The translations under genes were made by a program, and so were the position numbers. Positions 17,644 through 27,552 of a DNA stretch of 64,000 nucleotides are shown one piece after another. The stretch comes from Thermoflavifilum sp. GTDB lineage: Bacteria; Bacteroidota; Bacteroidia; Chitinophagales; Chitinophagaceae. Where the stretch lies: the NCBI GenBank assembly GCA_023511875.1, contig JAIMAQ010000004.1, positions 62,001 to 126,000 of the forward strand, read 5' to 3'. The stretch's first letter is position 1. Every line of letters begins with the position of its first letter. The notes beneath the pieces are model-generated. The model was not told where the DNA came from. It was given only the letters and a program-made list of their open reading frames with translations, and searched no databases.

Positions 17644-20600
17644 TTAAAAAGAAGCGTGGAGATGAACCATATAATTGGTTAATGCTGGATAGGTAAAACC
17701 TGCAAAACCATTGGCATTGCTTCCAGCAGGAGCTGAGCTCGACTCTGGATCAAAACCCAGGTATTTGGTATGGAGCCAAAGGTTATTGCCCGTTACGCCA
17801 ATATTTAATTCTTTGATGAAAGTTCCTTTTAGCCAGCGTTCGGGAAGCTGATAGCTGAGGCTAATGGTGCGAAGCCGTATCCATGAAGCATCTTCCACAA
17901 AATTTTCACTCACACCTCGATAGTAGTTGCGGTAATATCCAGCACCGTAATTTTTGCCATCTGGGCCAATTCCTTGTCCCAGCCATACGGGCTTGGTGTT
18001 AGGCGTTCCATCGGCATGCACGCCTTTAAAGACAACGGTTTGGTTTCTATTGGCTGTATAATCGGCAATACCAAATGCGGCCATGAAATTGTTGAGCTGG
18101 TCGTATTTCTGTACGTCCAGATGAGCATCAAACAAAAAAGAAAGCGTCCAATTGCCATATTGCAAATCGTTGCTCCATCCAACCACCCATTTGGGGTAAG
18201 CGTTACCCAAAATTTGTTGATCGGTTAAAGGTGCGCGTACTGGAAAGCCGGAGGTATCGATAACCATAGGCGCTTTTTTATCGACATGTTTGGGAGGTTG
18301 CTTCCCATTGGGATAATACCTTAACCAGTGTGAACCATAAATATCTCCCGCCGAGCCTCCTGGTACATAATACATGGTTACGCTTGACCCTACGTATCCA
18401 AATTGGCTACCCACCTGGATTCGCTCTAAACCCGGATAGATGCTCAAGATCTTGTTACGGTTGTGAGAAAGATTAACAGTGGACGACCAGCGGAAGCGAT
18501 CGTGTTCAATAGGAGCGGCTTGCAAGGTAAGTTCTATTCCACGGTTTCTGATTTCGCCTGCATTCAAGGTAATACTGGTGAATCCTGTGCTGGGAGCCGT
18601 AGCCACGGGGATGATTTGATCTTTACTCACAGAGTTATACCAGGTAATGTTGGCCGTGAGGCGATTGTGGAAAAAAGATAGATCGGTACCCATTTCAAAA
18701 GAAATGGTTTTTTCGGGTTTCAAGTTTTGAAGGCCCGCTGCATTGCTGCGTGTCCAAAGATTAACCCCATTAACGGGCGTTCCTGTAGGCACGTATACAA
18801 TGCTGGTGCTGTATGGATCGGCATCTTTACCGATCTGCGCCAGAGAAGCCCTGAGCTTGCCATAGGAAAGCCAGCTGGGCAGATGATGCCAATGTTGAGA
18901 AAAAATATAGCTCAAATTCGCTGAGGGATAAAAGAACGAACGATTGCCTTTTTCCAGGGTTGAAGTCCAGTCGTTTCTTCCTGTAAGGGTGAGATAAAGG
19001 GCTTGCCCGTAATTCAGTTCGAGTTCGCCATAAGCACCAATGATGTGATATTGGCTGCGATATTCACTGGCCGTAATGATTTTGGCATTAGAAAGGGTAA
19101 ACAAATTATAAATATCCAGTTCATCGCCTTCGGTAGCTACTTCATCAATTGCCCTGTCTAGCAGGTCATGACCCAGGCGAAGAGTGCTTCCAAACTTACC
19201 CCAGTTGTGCTGAAGTGTAAGCAACAGGTTGGAATTGAGCTGTCGATAGTTGATTCCATATTTATGCACAAATCCTAATCCGTTGTCATCATCGATGTAT
19301 TCTCCGGGGATGCCCTTAGGTCCGGGTGCAGTAGCCGTTCGGTTATCTTGATAGGCATCTACACCAAAGCGATAAGTGAGGTTAAACCAATTAAAGGGTT
19401 GATAAGTAAAATAAGTGCTGGCAATGATATGATTCACATACGATTTAAATTTATTGGTAGCTGCTTTGTACCAGGCGTTACCATTCCCATACGTTTTTTC
19501 TGTGCCTTGTGGGGTTAAATAATCTCGCACATCCCAGCGGGGTGCCCAATAGGTCATTTCTTCGTTAAACCGATCGGCGTCATAATAATTTCCACCCGTG
19601 TTGGCATATAAGATTGTAGTGCCCGCTTGTAGTTGCTTGCTCAGCACCAGTTTGCCTGATAATCGAGAACTAATTTCTTGATAATAAGTAAAAGGCAATA
19701 CACCATGTTGTTTGAAATAAGAAAAAGACGACGATACAGAAGCCTTGTCTGTGCCTCCGGAAAGGCTAAGGGTGTTACGAAACTGATTGCCGTGAATATA
19801 TGCATGCTTGTAATGATCAAATAGTTTTGCGGGATGGGTGGGATCTATTTTTCTGGCTTCTTCCACAGTAGGGCCCCAGTTGGGCCAGAAGCTTGTGGAA
19901 TCATATATACCCAGGTATCCTTGGGTGTAGATGCTTTGCACTTTGGGCGTTTTATCGATCACATCGTAGCTATAATTCATGTCGTAACTCACGCGCAACT
20001 GGCCTGCCTGAGCCGACTTGGTGGTGATGACGATCACGCCATTGGCTCCTCGTAAGCCATACAAAGCCGTGGCCGCGCCGCCGCGTAATACAGTGATGCT
20101 GGCGATATCATCGGGGTTAATGTCGGCAGCGCGATTGGTCATTTGTACGCCACGGCCCCCAGTAGTGCCTAAAGTGAAGGTGGAATTATCCACCGGTATG
20201 CCATCTACAACAAACAAGGGTTGGTTATTTTTTCCAGGATCCAGCGAATTGATTCCGCGGATGAGTATGCTGGCTCCTTGCCCGGGCCCGCCTCCCGTGC
20301 TCCCAATCGTTACTCCAGCCACTCTACCTTGTAGGGCATTGACGAGGTTGGGCTGATGAGATACAGTCAGCTCCTGTGCATTTACTTCTTGCGAAGCATA
20401 TCCCAACGATCGCACATCTCGCTTAATACCTAATGCAGTTACCACCACTTGATTCAACGATCGCGCCTCTGCATGCAGGGTAATCGTATAATCGGAAGCG
20501 GCACTGAGAGGGATTTGGGCCGACTGGTAGCCTATAAAACGTACTTGTAATTCCTTAGCGTCTGTAGGTACTGAGAGGGAGAAATTTCCTTCATGATTAG

Positions 20601-20754
20601 TAGATGTGGCATGCTGGGTACCGGGTACGAGCACCGTAGCACCTATTACTGGCTGCCCCGATTCGTCGATCACTTTGCCATGTACAATACGTTGTTGTGC
20701 ATATCCCCATGTGATGCTGCATACACATATTATACAGAAAATTATCCTTTTCAT
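17644..20754 (-). CDS. SusC/RagA-family TonB-dependent outer-membrane transporter
   Basis: Outer-membrane importer powered by TonB, 1036 residues. In order: signal peptide ending GYAQQ; a carboxypeptidase-D regulatory-like domain (VHGKVIDESGQPVIGATVLV, then GNFSLSVP); the SusC junction VVVTALGIKRDVRSLGYA; the plug domain with ILIRGINSLDPGKNNQPLFV and ADINPDDIASITVLRG; and a 22-strand barrel ending in an aromatic-type C-terminus (YMVHLHASF). It pairs with the SusD gene downstream. The 227 bases upstream are very AT-rich and show no exact TAnnTTTG, so its promoter may use another sigma factor. Confidence 0.95.
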   Translation of the reverse strand: MKRIIFCIICVCSITWGYAQQRIVHGKVIDESGQPVIGATVLVPGTQHATSTNHEGNFSLSVPTDAKELQVRFIGYQSAQIPLSAASDYTITLHAEARSLNQVVVTALGIKRDVRSLGYASQEVNAQELTVSHQPNLVNALQGRVAGVTIGSTGGGPGQGASILIRGINSLDPGKNNQPLFVVDGIPVDNSTFTLGTTGGRGVQMTNRAADINPDDIASITVLRGGAATALYGLRGANGVIVITTKSAQAGQLRVSYDMNYSYDVIDKTPKVQSIYTQGYLGIYDSTSFWPNWGPTVEEARKIDPTHPAKLFDHYKHAYIHGNQFRNTLSLSGGTDKASVSSSFSYFKQHGVLPFTYYQEISSRLSGKLVLSKQLQAGTTILYANTGGNYYDADRFNEEMTYWAPRWDVRDYLTPQGTEKTYGNGNAWYKAATNKFKSYVNHIIASTYFTYQPFNWFNLTYRFGVDAYQDNRTATAPGPKGIPGEYIDDDNGLGFVHKYGINYRQLNSNLLLTLQHNWGKFGSTLRLGHDLLDRAIDEVATEGDELDIYNLFTLSNAKIITASEYRSQYHIIGAYGELELNYGQALYLTLTGRNDWTSTLEKGNRSFFYPSANLSYIFSQHWHHLPSWLSYGKLRASLAQIGKDADPYSTSIVYVPTGTPVNGVNLWTRSNAAGLQNLKPEKTISFEMGTDLSFFHNRLTANITWYNSVSKDQIIPVATAPSTGFTSITLNAGEIRNRGIELTLQAAPIEHDRFRWSSTVNLSHNRNKILSIYPGLERIQVGSQFGYVGSSVTMYYVPGGSAGDIYGSHWLRYYPNGKQPPKHVDKKAPMVIDTSGFPVRAPLTDQQILGNAYPKWVVGWSNDLQYGNWTLSFLFDAHLDVQKYDQLNNFMAAFGIADYTANRNQTVVFKGVHADGTPNTKPVWLGQGIGPDGKNYGAGYYRNYYRGVSENFVEDASWIRLRTISLSYQLPERWLKGTFIKELNIGVTGNNLWLHTKYLGFDPESSSAPAGSNANGFAGFTYPALTNYMVHLHASF

Positions 20755-20981
20755 GAGCAGGGATTTGAGGTTGACAATAATTTAACTATTCATAAAAATA
20801 GAATATTTCATAATAAAAATCAAAAAATATGCGTGATATTATTTTACATTTTTGCATGATTCCGCAAAACCGATGAAGGCATAAGAGTTTTAAAGCGAGC
20901 TATCTGTAGTTTAACTTTTTTCACGCCCAAGCTTTGGGTCATTTTTGATAGCTTTGCTACAAGCATTCGAATTCATACAGC
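20755..20981. other. Divergent intergenic region between susC and the PBP gene
   Basis: The susC-proximal half (about 20770-20860) is strikingly AT-rich, with repeated short A and T runs, and is probably the susC promoter region. The other half contains the TAGCTTTG element assigned to the penicillin-binding protein gene. I see no open frame or RNA gene here. Confidence 0.4.
20949..20956 (+). promoter_or_regulatory. -7 element of the PBP gene promoter
   Basis: TAGCTTTG is an exact TAnnTTTG, 25 bases before the ATG at 20982. No good TTTG stands at the ideal -33 distance; one lies closer, at 20933-20936. Confidence 0.5.
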
Positions 20982-23360
20982 ATGCCGCAGCTCATCATTC
21001 ATCGTTCGGTTAAAATTCTCTGGAGGATATTTTTTATAGGTCTTGGTACGTTTATCCTGTTGATTTTGCTCATCAATTGGGGAGTGTTTGGCTATATGCC
21101 TTCTTTGCATGAGCTGGAAAATCCTCAAGCTGCGCTGGCTTCTGAGGTATATGCCGCCGATGGTACGTTGATGGGTAAATATTATTTGCAAAACCAAGAC
21201 CGCACTTATTGTGAGTTTAAGGATATCTCCCCCAATGTGATCCATGCGTTAATTGCTACGGAGGATGTGCGGTTTTACCAGCATAGTGGCATTGATCCCA
21301 AAGGTACGATTGCTATTCCATTTTACTTATTAATAGGGAAAAAACGGGGTTCTAGTACCATTACACAGCAACTGGCCTTTAATCTGTTTAATGGTCATCG
21401 GGCGTCTAATCCTTTAATTCGTGCATTTCAAAAGCTGAAGGAATGGATTTTGGCCATCAAACTAGAGCGATATTTTACCAAAGATGAAATATTGGCTTTA
21501 TATCTCAACACGGTGCCGTTTAGCGAGAATGTATATGGCATCAAAAATGCTTCGCGCACTTTTTTCAATAAAGATCCAGATGCATTAGATGTAGATGAAG
21601 CCGCTACACTTATTGGCATGTTGAAAGGCACAACGCTTTACAACCCACGACGCAACCCAGTAGCCTCGCTTAATCGGCGCAATACGGTGATAGAACGGAT
21701 GGCCGATGCAGGTTTTCTCACTCGCCAACAAGCAGCTGCCTATGAGGCTCAACCCATAAGATTGCAGTATAATAAGCTAGATCATAACGATGGAATAGCT
21801 CCTTATTTTCGAGAGTATATCAAGGAAGCCATTTTAAAGCCCTGGTGTGCTACACATAAAAAAGCCGATGGCTCGTCGTACGACTTATATCGCGATGGGT
21901 TACGTATTTATACTACCATTAATCCACGTATGCAGCAACATGCCGAAGAAGCTGTAGCTCGCCATCTTTCCGCATTACAAAAGGTATTTAATGCACAGAG
22001 CTATATTAAAAACGGCTCTGCTTGGAAGGGATATCAACAAGTGCTGATTGATGCCATGAAATCGTCGGACCGCTGGCAAGCCATGAAAGACGCAGGGATG
22101 AGCGATCGAGAGATTGAGCAATTTTTTTTACGCCAGCGTGTGCCTATGCGCGTGTTTGCCTGGAATCGTACAGCTGGCGGTGTACGCAATTCGATAGACA
22201 CGGTGATGACGCCGATGGATTCCATTAAGTATATGCAACAATTTTTGCAATGTGGTATGCTGGTGATGGATCCAGAAAGCGGTGAGGTGAAAGCTTGGGT
22301 GGGGGGAGATGATTTTCGATATTTCAAATATGATCATGTCAACATCAACACGAAGCGGCAAGTGGGATCCACTATCAAACCTTTTCTGTACTACTTAGCT
22401 ATAGCCAATGGTTTTACACCCAACACGGTAGTCCCCAATCAGCCCGTGGTGTTTCCTGATTTCAATAATTATTCGCCGCATAATGCAGAAAATGATACGG
22501 CTACTTATGTCACCCTGGCGCAGGGGTTGGCAGAATCGTTGAATAATGTAGCTGCGTATTTGATTAAAATTATTGGCCCGGCTACATTTGCCAATTTTTT
22601 GAAAAACAAAATCGAAATCCAAAGCCCCGTTCCTCCCTATCCTTCAATTGCATTAGGCTCGCCCGATATTTCGGTGTATGAGATGGTACGGGGATATACC
22701 ATTTTTCCCGATAAAGGCATTCTCACAGAGCCGCTCTTGATCACGCGTATCGAAGATCGCAATGGCAATATCTTACAATCGTTTGCTCCGCAAAAGCGCG
22801 ATGTGATCAACGAGCGGGATGCTTATACGATGGTGCAGATGATGGAAGGTGTGGTTAATCATGGTACGGCCGTGCGTTTGCGCTATCAATTTGGTTTTAC
22901 TGGCGATATGGCAGGCAAAACGGGAACGACCAATGATTATACTGATGGTTGGTATATTGGTTTCACACCACAATTGCTGGCTGGCGTATGGGTGGGTTGC
23001 GATCATAATTTCTTGCATTTTACCACTCTAGCCAACGGGCAAGGTGCGAATACGGGCTTGCCTATTTGGGGATATTTCTTTCAGAAAGTGTTTGCCGACC
23101 CCACATTGGGCATTACCCAGCGAGCCAGCTTTGAGGCGCCGCCTTCTTATCAAAATCCTATAATGAATAGCAATGTACAGCCTTATCCATCTACCGGAAA
23201 CGCTGTTCCACCAGCAGCTTCGGAAGCCCAAAATTTGGGCAGCGGATCGGCTAGTGATTATTTGCATCCCAATCAGCAACCTGCTGCTGATGCAGATCAG
23301 AAAGATCCCCGTAAGCCAAAAGCTTTAATGCCACCCCCGCCCGAAAAACATCGTCCGTAG
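20982..23360 (+). CDS. Class A penicillin-binding protein (glycosyltransferase/transpeptidase)
   Basis: Polymerises and cross-links peptidoglycan at the outer face of the inner membrane. The 792 residues comprise a short cytoplasmic tail, one membrane helix (~13-33), a GT51 domain with catalytic Glu94 in ATEDVRFYQH and the second motif GSSTITQQLA, then a transpeptidase domain. The latter has nucleophile Ser463 in GSTIKPF, the ESLNN motif and KTG at 646-648. The last ~70 residues are Pro/Ala/Ser/Gln-rich and probably disordered. It is closest to PBP1A-type enzymes (mrcA/ponA). The gene stands alone, 81 bases before pgi. Confidence 0.94.
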   Translation: MPQLIIHRSVKILWRIFFIGLGTFILLILLINWGVFGYMPSLHELENPQAALASEVYAADGTLMGKYYLQNQDRTYCEFKDISPNVIHALIATEDVRFYQHSGIDPKGTIAIPFYLLIGKKRGSSTITQQLAFNLFNGHRASNPLIRAFQKLKEWILAIKLERYFTKDEILALYLNTVPFSENVYGIKNASRTFFNKDPDALDVDEAATLIGMLKGTTLYNPRRNPVASLNRRNTVIERMADAGFLTRQQAAAYEAQPIRLQYNKLDHNDGIAPYFREYIKEAILKPWCATHKKADGSSYDLYRDGLRIYTTINPRMQQHAEEAVARHLSALQKVFNAQSYIKNGSAWKGYQQVLIDAMKSSDRWQAMKDAGMSDREIEQFFLRQRVPMRVFAWNRTAGGVRNSIDTVMTPMDSIKYMQQFLQCGMLVMDPESGEVKAWVGGDDFRYFKYDHVNINTKRQVGSTIKPFLYYLAIANGFTPNTVVPNQPVVFPDFNNYSPHNAENDTATYVTLAQGLAESLNNVAAYLIKIIGPATFANFLKNKIEIQSPVPPYPSIALGSPDISVYEMVRGYTIFPDKGILTEPLLITRIEDRNGNILQSFAPQKRDVINERDAYTMVQMMEGVVNHGTAVRLRYQFGFTGDMAGKTGTTNDYTDGWYIGFTPQLLAGVWVGCDHNFLHFTTLANGQGANTGLPIWGYFFQKVFADPTLGITQRASFEAPPSYQNPIMNSNVQPYPSTGNAVPPAASEAQNLGSGSASDYLHPNQQPAADADQKDPRKPKALMPPPPEKHRP

Positions 23361-23441
23361 GGTGAAGGCATAAAGAGTTTCGGTGATACACAACGAATGT
23401 ATGAGAGAATATATGTTTTTCACTTTTTAATCTTTTAAATC

Positions 23442-25097
23442 ATGTTACCGAAAATCAATCCACTTGACACTCCTGCATGGAAGCAATTACAGGCTCATTT
23501 TCAAGAAATGAGAAAGGTGCACATGCGCGATTTGTTTACCCGAGATCCACAACGATTTGAAAAGTTTTCCTTGCGGTTTGGAGATATCTTATTTGATTAT
23601 TCCAAAAATATCATCACTGAAGAAACCATCGACCTGCTGATGCAGCTGGCTTATGCTTGTAAGGTGAAAGAGGCTATTGAAGCTATGTTTAGCGGAGAAA
23701 AAATTAATGAAACAGAGAATCGGGCTGTTTTGCATATTGCTTTGCGCAATCGCTCCAATGAGCCCATATATGTTGATGGCCAAAATGTGATGCCCGAGGT
23801 GAATGCAGTACTCGAAAAGATGCAGAATTTTTGTGAGCAAATTCATAGCCAGCGCTGGACAGGCTTTGCAGGCAAGCCCATTCGGTATATCGTTAACATT
23901 GGGATTGGAGGCTCTGATCTAGGACCTGTAATGGTTACCGAAGCATTAAGGCCTTATTGGCTGCCTGATATAGAAACTTATTTTGTGTCGAATATCGATG
24001 GTACGCATATTGCCGAGACGTTTAAAAAAATTAAACCCGATCAAACCTTATTTTTAATTGCTTCGAAAACCTTTACCACACTTGAAACCATGACCAATGC
24101 CCATACGGCTCGGAAATGGCTGATGGAGCATGGGGCGCGTGAAGAAGATATTCGAAAACATTTTGTGGCGCTCTCTACCAATCGAGAAGCCGTGGAGGCA
24201 TTTGGTATTGACCCTGAAAACATGTTTGTGTTTTGGGATTGGGTAGGAGGGCGTTATTCGCTATGGTCGGCTATAGGGCTTTCTATTGCCTTAACCATTG
24301 GGTTTAATCGTTTTGTGGAATTGCTCGATGGAGCACATGTGGTCGACCGTTACTTTCGTTCGGAGCCTCTGGAACGCAATATTCCAGTGATCATGGCTTT
24401 GATTGGTATCTGGTATGGTAATTTTTTTGGCTCGGAAACCGAAGCCATTTTGCCTTATGATCAATACTTGCACCGCTTTGCGGCTTATTTTCAGCAGGGC
24501 AATATGGAAAGCAATGGTAAATCGGTCGACCGCAACGGCAAGCGAGTAACCTATCCCACAGGCCCTATTGTATGGGGAGAGCCGGGCACCAATGGGCAGC
24601 ATGCCTTTTATCAATTAATTCATCAGGGAACACGTTTGATTCCTTGTGATTTTATTGCACCTGCCATCAGCCATAATCCTATTGGCGATCATCATCCCAA
24701 GCTTTTGGCTAATTTTTTTGCACAAACCGAAGCCTTGATGAAAGGCAAGACGCGCAGCGAAGTGGAAGCCGAATTGCGCAAACAGGGGTTGGATGAACAA
24801 ACTATTCAATGGTTGGCGCCATTTAAGGTGTTTGAAGGCAACCGACCTACTAATTCTTTTTTGATTCGCCAGATTACCCCACATACCCTGGGTTCGTTGA
24901 TTGCGTTGTATGAACACAAAATCTTTGTACAGGGTATTATCTGGAATATTTTCAGCTTTGATCAGTGGGGCGTGGAATTGGGTAAACAATTAGCTCAGTC
25001 TATTTTGCCCGAGCTGCAAGATGATGACCCTGTGCAAACGCACGACAGCTCTACAAATGGGCTGATCAATACGTTTAAAGCTATGCGGAATATATAA
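23442..25097 (+). CDS. pgi: Glucose-6-phosphate isomerase
   Basis: Interconverts glucose-6-phosphate and fructose-6-phosphate. The 551 residues match the long bacterial/eukaryotic form. Visible signatures are [30 protein letters not shown], the [13 protein letters not shown] segment, and [19 protein letters not shown] with the catalytic Glu and His. The C-terminal catalytic Lys region [11 protein letters not shown] is also present. The downstream hairpin at 25107-25124 is oriented for the convergent gene, not for pgi. Confidence 0.97.
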   Translation: MLPKINPLDTPAWKQLQAHFQEMRKVHMRDLFTRDPQRFEKFSLRFGDILFDYSKNIITEETIDLLMQLAYACKVKEAIEAMFSGEKINETENRAVLHIALRNRSNEPIYVDGQNVMPEVNAVLEKMQNFCEQIHSQRWTGFAGKPIRYIVNIGIGGSDLGPVMVTEALRPYWLPDIETYFVSNIDGTHIAETFKKIKPDQTLFLIASKTFTTLETMTNAHTARKWLMEHGAREEDIRKHFVALSTNREAVEAFGIDPENMFVFWDWVGGRYSLWSAIGLSIALTIGFNRFVELLDGAHVVDRYFRSEPLERNIPVIMALIGIWYGNFFGSETEAILPYDQYLHRFAAYFQQGNMESNGKSVDRNGKRVTYPTGPIVWGEPGTNGQHAFYQLIHQGTRLIPCDFIAPAISHNPIGDHHPKLLANFFAQTEALMKGKTRSEVEAELRKQGLDEQTIQWLAPFKVFEGNRPTNSFLIRQITPHTLGSLIALYEHKIFVQGIIWNIFSFDQWGVELGKQLAQSILPELQDDDPVQTHDSSTNGLINTFKAMRNI

Positions 25098-25106
25098 AAT
25101 AAAAAA

Positions 25107-25124
25107 CCTTTCCGAGCGGAAAGG
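25107..25124 (-). terminator. Rho-independent terminator of the DUF3276 gene
   Basis: A 7-bp stem (cctttcc/ggaaagg) with a GAGC loop. Read on the minus strand it is followed by TTTTTT (25106-25101), the classic terminator layout, about 30 bases after the stop of the minus-strand gene. On the plus strand no T-run follows, so it is weak for pgi. Confidence 0.75.
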
Positions 25125-25154
25125 CTTAGTTCGTTTGGGGTTGGATGTGTAAGC

Positions 25155-25562
25155 TTACCAAGTATCGACCTCTTCTGAAGAATGATCGGCAGCTGCATCG
25201 TCATGCTGATCAGTAGTTTCGGCTTCTGCTTCGGCTGTGTGGTTGATACGCTCTGCCGGGTGATCGTGGTTATACGCATCGAAATCAAAATTGGGCATGA
25301 GCTCCGTTTTTACATAATTAATGGTTTCGGTGAGTGCAGCAAGAAATTTGTTGAAATCTTCTTTGTACAGAAAAATCTTGTGCCGATCATACCCATCTTC
25401 ATTGTTTCGTTTCTTGCTTTCGGTAATGGTAATGAAATAATCGTTAGCACGAGTGGTTTTTACATCGAAGAAATAGGTTCTGCGCTTGCCGGCCTTAAGC
25501 CGCTTGGAATACACTCCATCCATGTTTCTTTCGGATTGTTGATGATGATTTTCGTACGCCAC
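25155..25562 (-). CDS. DUF3276 (PUR-alpha-like nucleic-acid-binding) protein
   Basis: A 135-residue protein of the DUF3276/PUR family, whose fold binds single-stranded DNA or RNA; a spirochaete relative is a DNA/RNA binder. The core KRLKAGKRRTYFFDVKTTR, YFITITESKKR, HKIFLYKEDFNKFLAALTE and VKTELMP is typical. The last ~30 residues are acidic with Glu/Asp/His repeats, probably disordered. I chose the GTG at 25562, giving the family-like start (V/M)AYENHHQQ; a TTG at 25586 is the upstream alternative. Cellular role in Bacteroidota is not established. Confidence 0.88.
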   Translation of the reverse strand: MAYENHHQQSERNMDGVYSKRLKAGKRRTYFFDVKTTRANDYFITITESKKRNNEDGYDRHKIFLYKEDFNKFLAALTETINYVKTELMPNFDFDAYNHDHPAERINHTAEAEAETTDQHDDAAADHSSEEVDTW

Positions 25563-25605
25563 AGCAAAAAAGTTTTTGGTTAACAATAAGCCATAGATCA
25601 GAAAA

Positions 25606-25635
25606 CAAATTTACTATTGTTTGTTAAATATCAAA
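25606..25635 (-). promoter_or_regulatory. Promoter of the DUF3276 gene
   Basis: On the minus strand, TTTG (25635-25632), an 18-base spacer and TAAATTTG (25613-25606) fit the Bacteroidota promoter. The transcript would start near 25600, about 40 bases before the GTG start. Confidence 0.6.
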
Positions 25636-25677
25636 ATTTTCTCTCACACCAAAATTTATTTGTGATCACAAGCAAAA

Positions 25678-27489
25678 TCATCTATTGCTTGGCAAGATGG
25701 GCATAGATTCATCTTGAGTGGTTTGCTGGCGGGCATATAGTGAAGCGTAATAACCGGCTTGTGCAAGTAAACTTTCGTGTGTACCTTGTTCTATGATCTT
25801 TCCTTGATCCATGACTACTACCTTATCAAAATCAAATAAGGTAAATATGCGATGGGTGATGATAATGGCGGTTTTGTCTCGTAGAAATTGATATAAGTTG
25901 CCGAGGATTTCTTTTTCCGTACGAGCATCTACGGCCGAGAGGCAATCATCGAAAATAAGGATATTTGGATTTTTCAATAAAGCACGAGCAATCGAAATCC
26001 GTTGTTTTTGCCCGCCTGAAAGGGTTACGCCACGCTCACCCACCAGCGTATCGTATTGTTGAGGAAATTCCATGATTTCGCGATCAATGCTCGCCGCACG
26101 GGCAGCAGCACGTACTTCTTCAAGGCTAGCATCGGGACGTGCATAGCGAATATTATTGGCTATGGTATCGGAAAATAAAAATACATCTTGTGGCACATAG
26201 CTAATTTGTTGGCGTAACCAGCTGAGATCAATTTGTTGAATAGGAATGCCGTCATACAAAATTTCCCCTTCTTGTGGCTCATACATGCGCACCAGTAAAT
26301 GCGTTAGCGTTGTTTTTCCTGAGCCAATACGGCCAACGATAGCTACTTTCTCACCAGGCTTGATGTGTAGCGAAAAATCCCTCAAGGCTACTCTGCCTGT
26401 GTTGGGATAAGTAAAGCTCACATGACGAATGTTGATTTCGCCTTTGAGAACAGGCTTCAATGCACCAGGTATGCTGCGAATCTGAGGCTGAATGTCCAAA
26501 AACTCGTTGATGCGTTTTTGAGAAGCCGATGCCCGCTGAATCATAGATGCTACCGATCCTATAGAAGCTACTGGCCAGGTAAGCATGTTGACATACACCA
26601 CAAATTCGGCAATGCTACCCACGGTAACGCTGCCATGAATGGCTTGAATGCCACCAATCAACACGGTGATCAAAGTACTCAAGCCAATCATGAGTAGCAT
26701 CGAAGGGAAATAAATAGCTTCTGTACGTGCTAAATAAAGCGCATTGAATTTATATCGCTCGCAAGCCTCGCGAAAATGAGCGGCTGTGGCTTCTTCTTGA
26801 GTATACGATTTGATTACCCGAATGCCAGAATAATTTTCCTGAGCAATAGTAGTGAGGTTTGATAACTCAGCTTGAATTTTTTCGCTCCGTTTGTGAATGA
26901 TGCGGTTTACATAGTAAATCGTTAGCGCTAAAAAAGGCAGAGGCGCTAAGGTATATAAGGTGAGTTTTACATTTACCTGCCACATCACATACACCGTCAT
27001 GACGATGGTAAAAAACAAGTTTACACTATACATCAGTGCCGGGCCCACATACATGCGTACACGCGATACATCTTCTGTGATTCGGTTCATCAGGTCGCCA
27101 ATATTGTGGGTTTTGTAAAACATCAGGTCTAGCTCCTGATAATGTTGGTAGATTTCATTTTTGAGATCATATTCAATATACCGCGACATCACGATGAGGG
27201 TTTGCCTCATGAAAAACATAAACAGCCCTCTCAACAGAGCTAATCCAAGCATGATCATCCCAAAATAAGCAATCACCGAGGTGAGAAATCTTAGATAAAC
27301 AGCTTGAGATTGGCTACCGTGTAAGATTTTGTAAAAACCAATGTTTTCTTCTGTGAGATCAATCACATAACGAATGACTTGTGGCTGCAGTACTGCGGGT
27401 ATGTTGGATAAGATCACGAAGGCTATTCCCAGCAATAGGCGCCATTTGTAGCGAATGAAATATTTGTTGAGTGATTTAAGGTGCGACAT
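25678..27489 (-). CDS. ABC exporter half-transporter (MdlA/YheI-like; catalytic Glu replaced by Asp)
   Basis: A fused membrane-plus-ATPase half-transporter of 603 residues. Six membrane helices occupy roughly residues 20-310. The nucleotide-binding domain has Walker A GRIGSGKTT, Q-loop YVPQDVFLF, signature LSGGQKQR, D-loop SAVD and H-loop ITHR. The Walker B segment reads ILIFDDCLSAVD: the position after the Walker B Asp is Asp, not the catalytic Glu. That matches the degenerate subunit of heterodimeric exporters such as MdlA and YheI/BmrC. No partner gene is adjacent. The ATG at 27489 is preferred to the TTG at 27525. Substrate unknown (lipid or drug are typical). Confidence 0.9.
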   Translation of the reverse strand: MSHLKSLNKYFIRYKWRLLLGIAFVILSNIPAVLQPQVIRYVIDLTEENIGFYKILHGSQSQAVYLRFLTSVIAYFGMIMLGLALLRGLFMFFMRQTLIVMSRYIEYDLKNEIYQHYQELDLMFYKTHNIGDLMNRITEDVSRVRMYVGPALMYSVNLFFTIVMTVYVMWQVNVKLTLYTLAPLPFLALTIYYVNRIIHKRSEKIQAELSNLTTIAQENYSGIRVIKSYTQEEATAAHFREACERYKFNALYLARTEAIYFPSMLLMIGLSTLITVLIGGIQAIHGSVTVGSIAEFVVYVNMLTWPVASIGSVASMIQRASASQKRINEFLDIQPQIRSIPGALKPVLKGEINIRHVSFTYPNTGRVALRDFSLHIKPGEKVAIVGRIGSGKTTLTHLLVRMYEPQEGEILYDGIPIQQIDLSWLRQQISYVPQDVFLFSDTIANNIRYARPDASLEEVRAAARAASIDREIMEFPQQYDTLVGERGVTLSGGQKQRISIARALLKNPNILIFDDCLSAVDARTEKEILGNLYQFLRDKTAIIITHRIFTLFDFDKVVVMDQGKIIEQGTHESLLAQAGYYASLYARQQTTQDESMPILPSNR

Positions 27490-27533
27490 GATTAGAATAC
27501 AATCCTCCCATCCTTTGATGAGCAATGAACAAA

Positions 27534-27541
27534 CAAAATTA
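27534..27541 (-). promoter_or_regulatory. -7 element of the ABC exporter promoter
   Basis: Minus-strand TAATTTTG, an exact TAnnTTTG, in the 63-base gap after purC. Transcription would start near 27529, leaving a leader of about 40 bases to the ATG at 27489. No clear -33 TTTG. Confidence 0.5.
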
Positions 27542-27552
27542 CGAAAACTCGT

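Noticed and set aside
20593-20859. Plus-strand frame of 88 residues across the start of susC
   Set aside because: Antisense to the susC signal peptide and regulatory-like domain, composition not protein-like in its AT-rich half.
23361-23441. TAnnTTTG promoter before pgi
   Set aside because: The closest sequence, TAATCTTTT, lacks the final G and its spacing; left unassigned.
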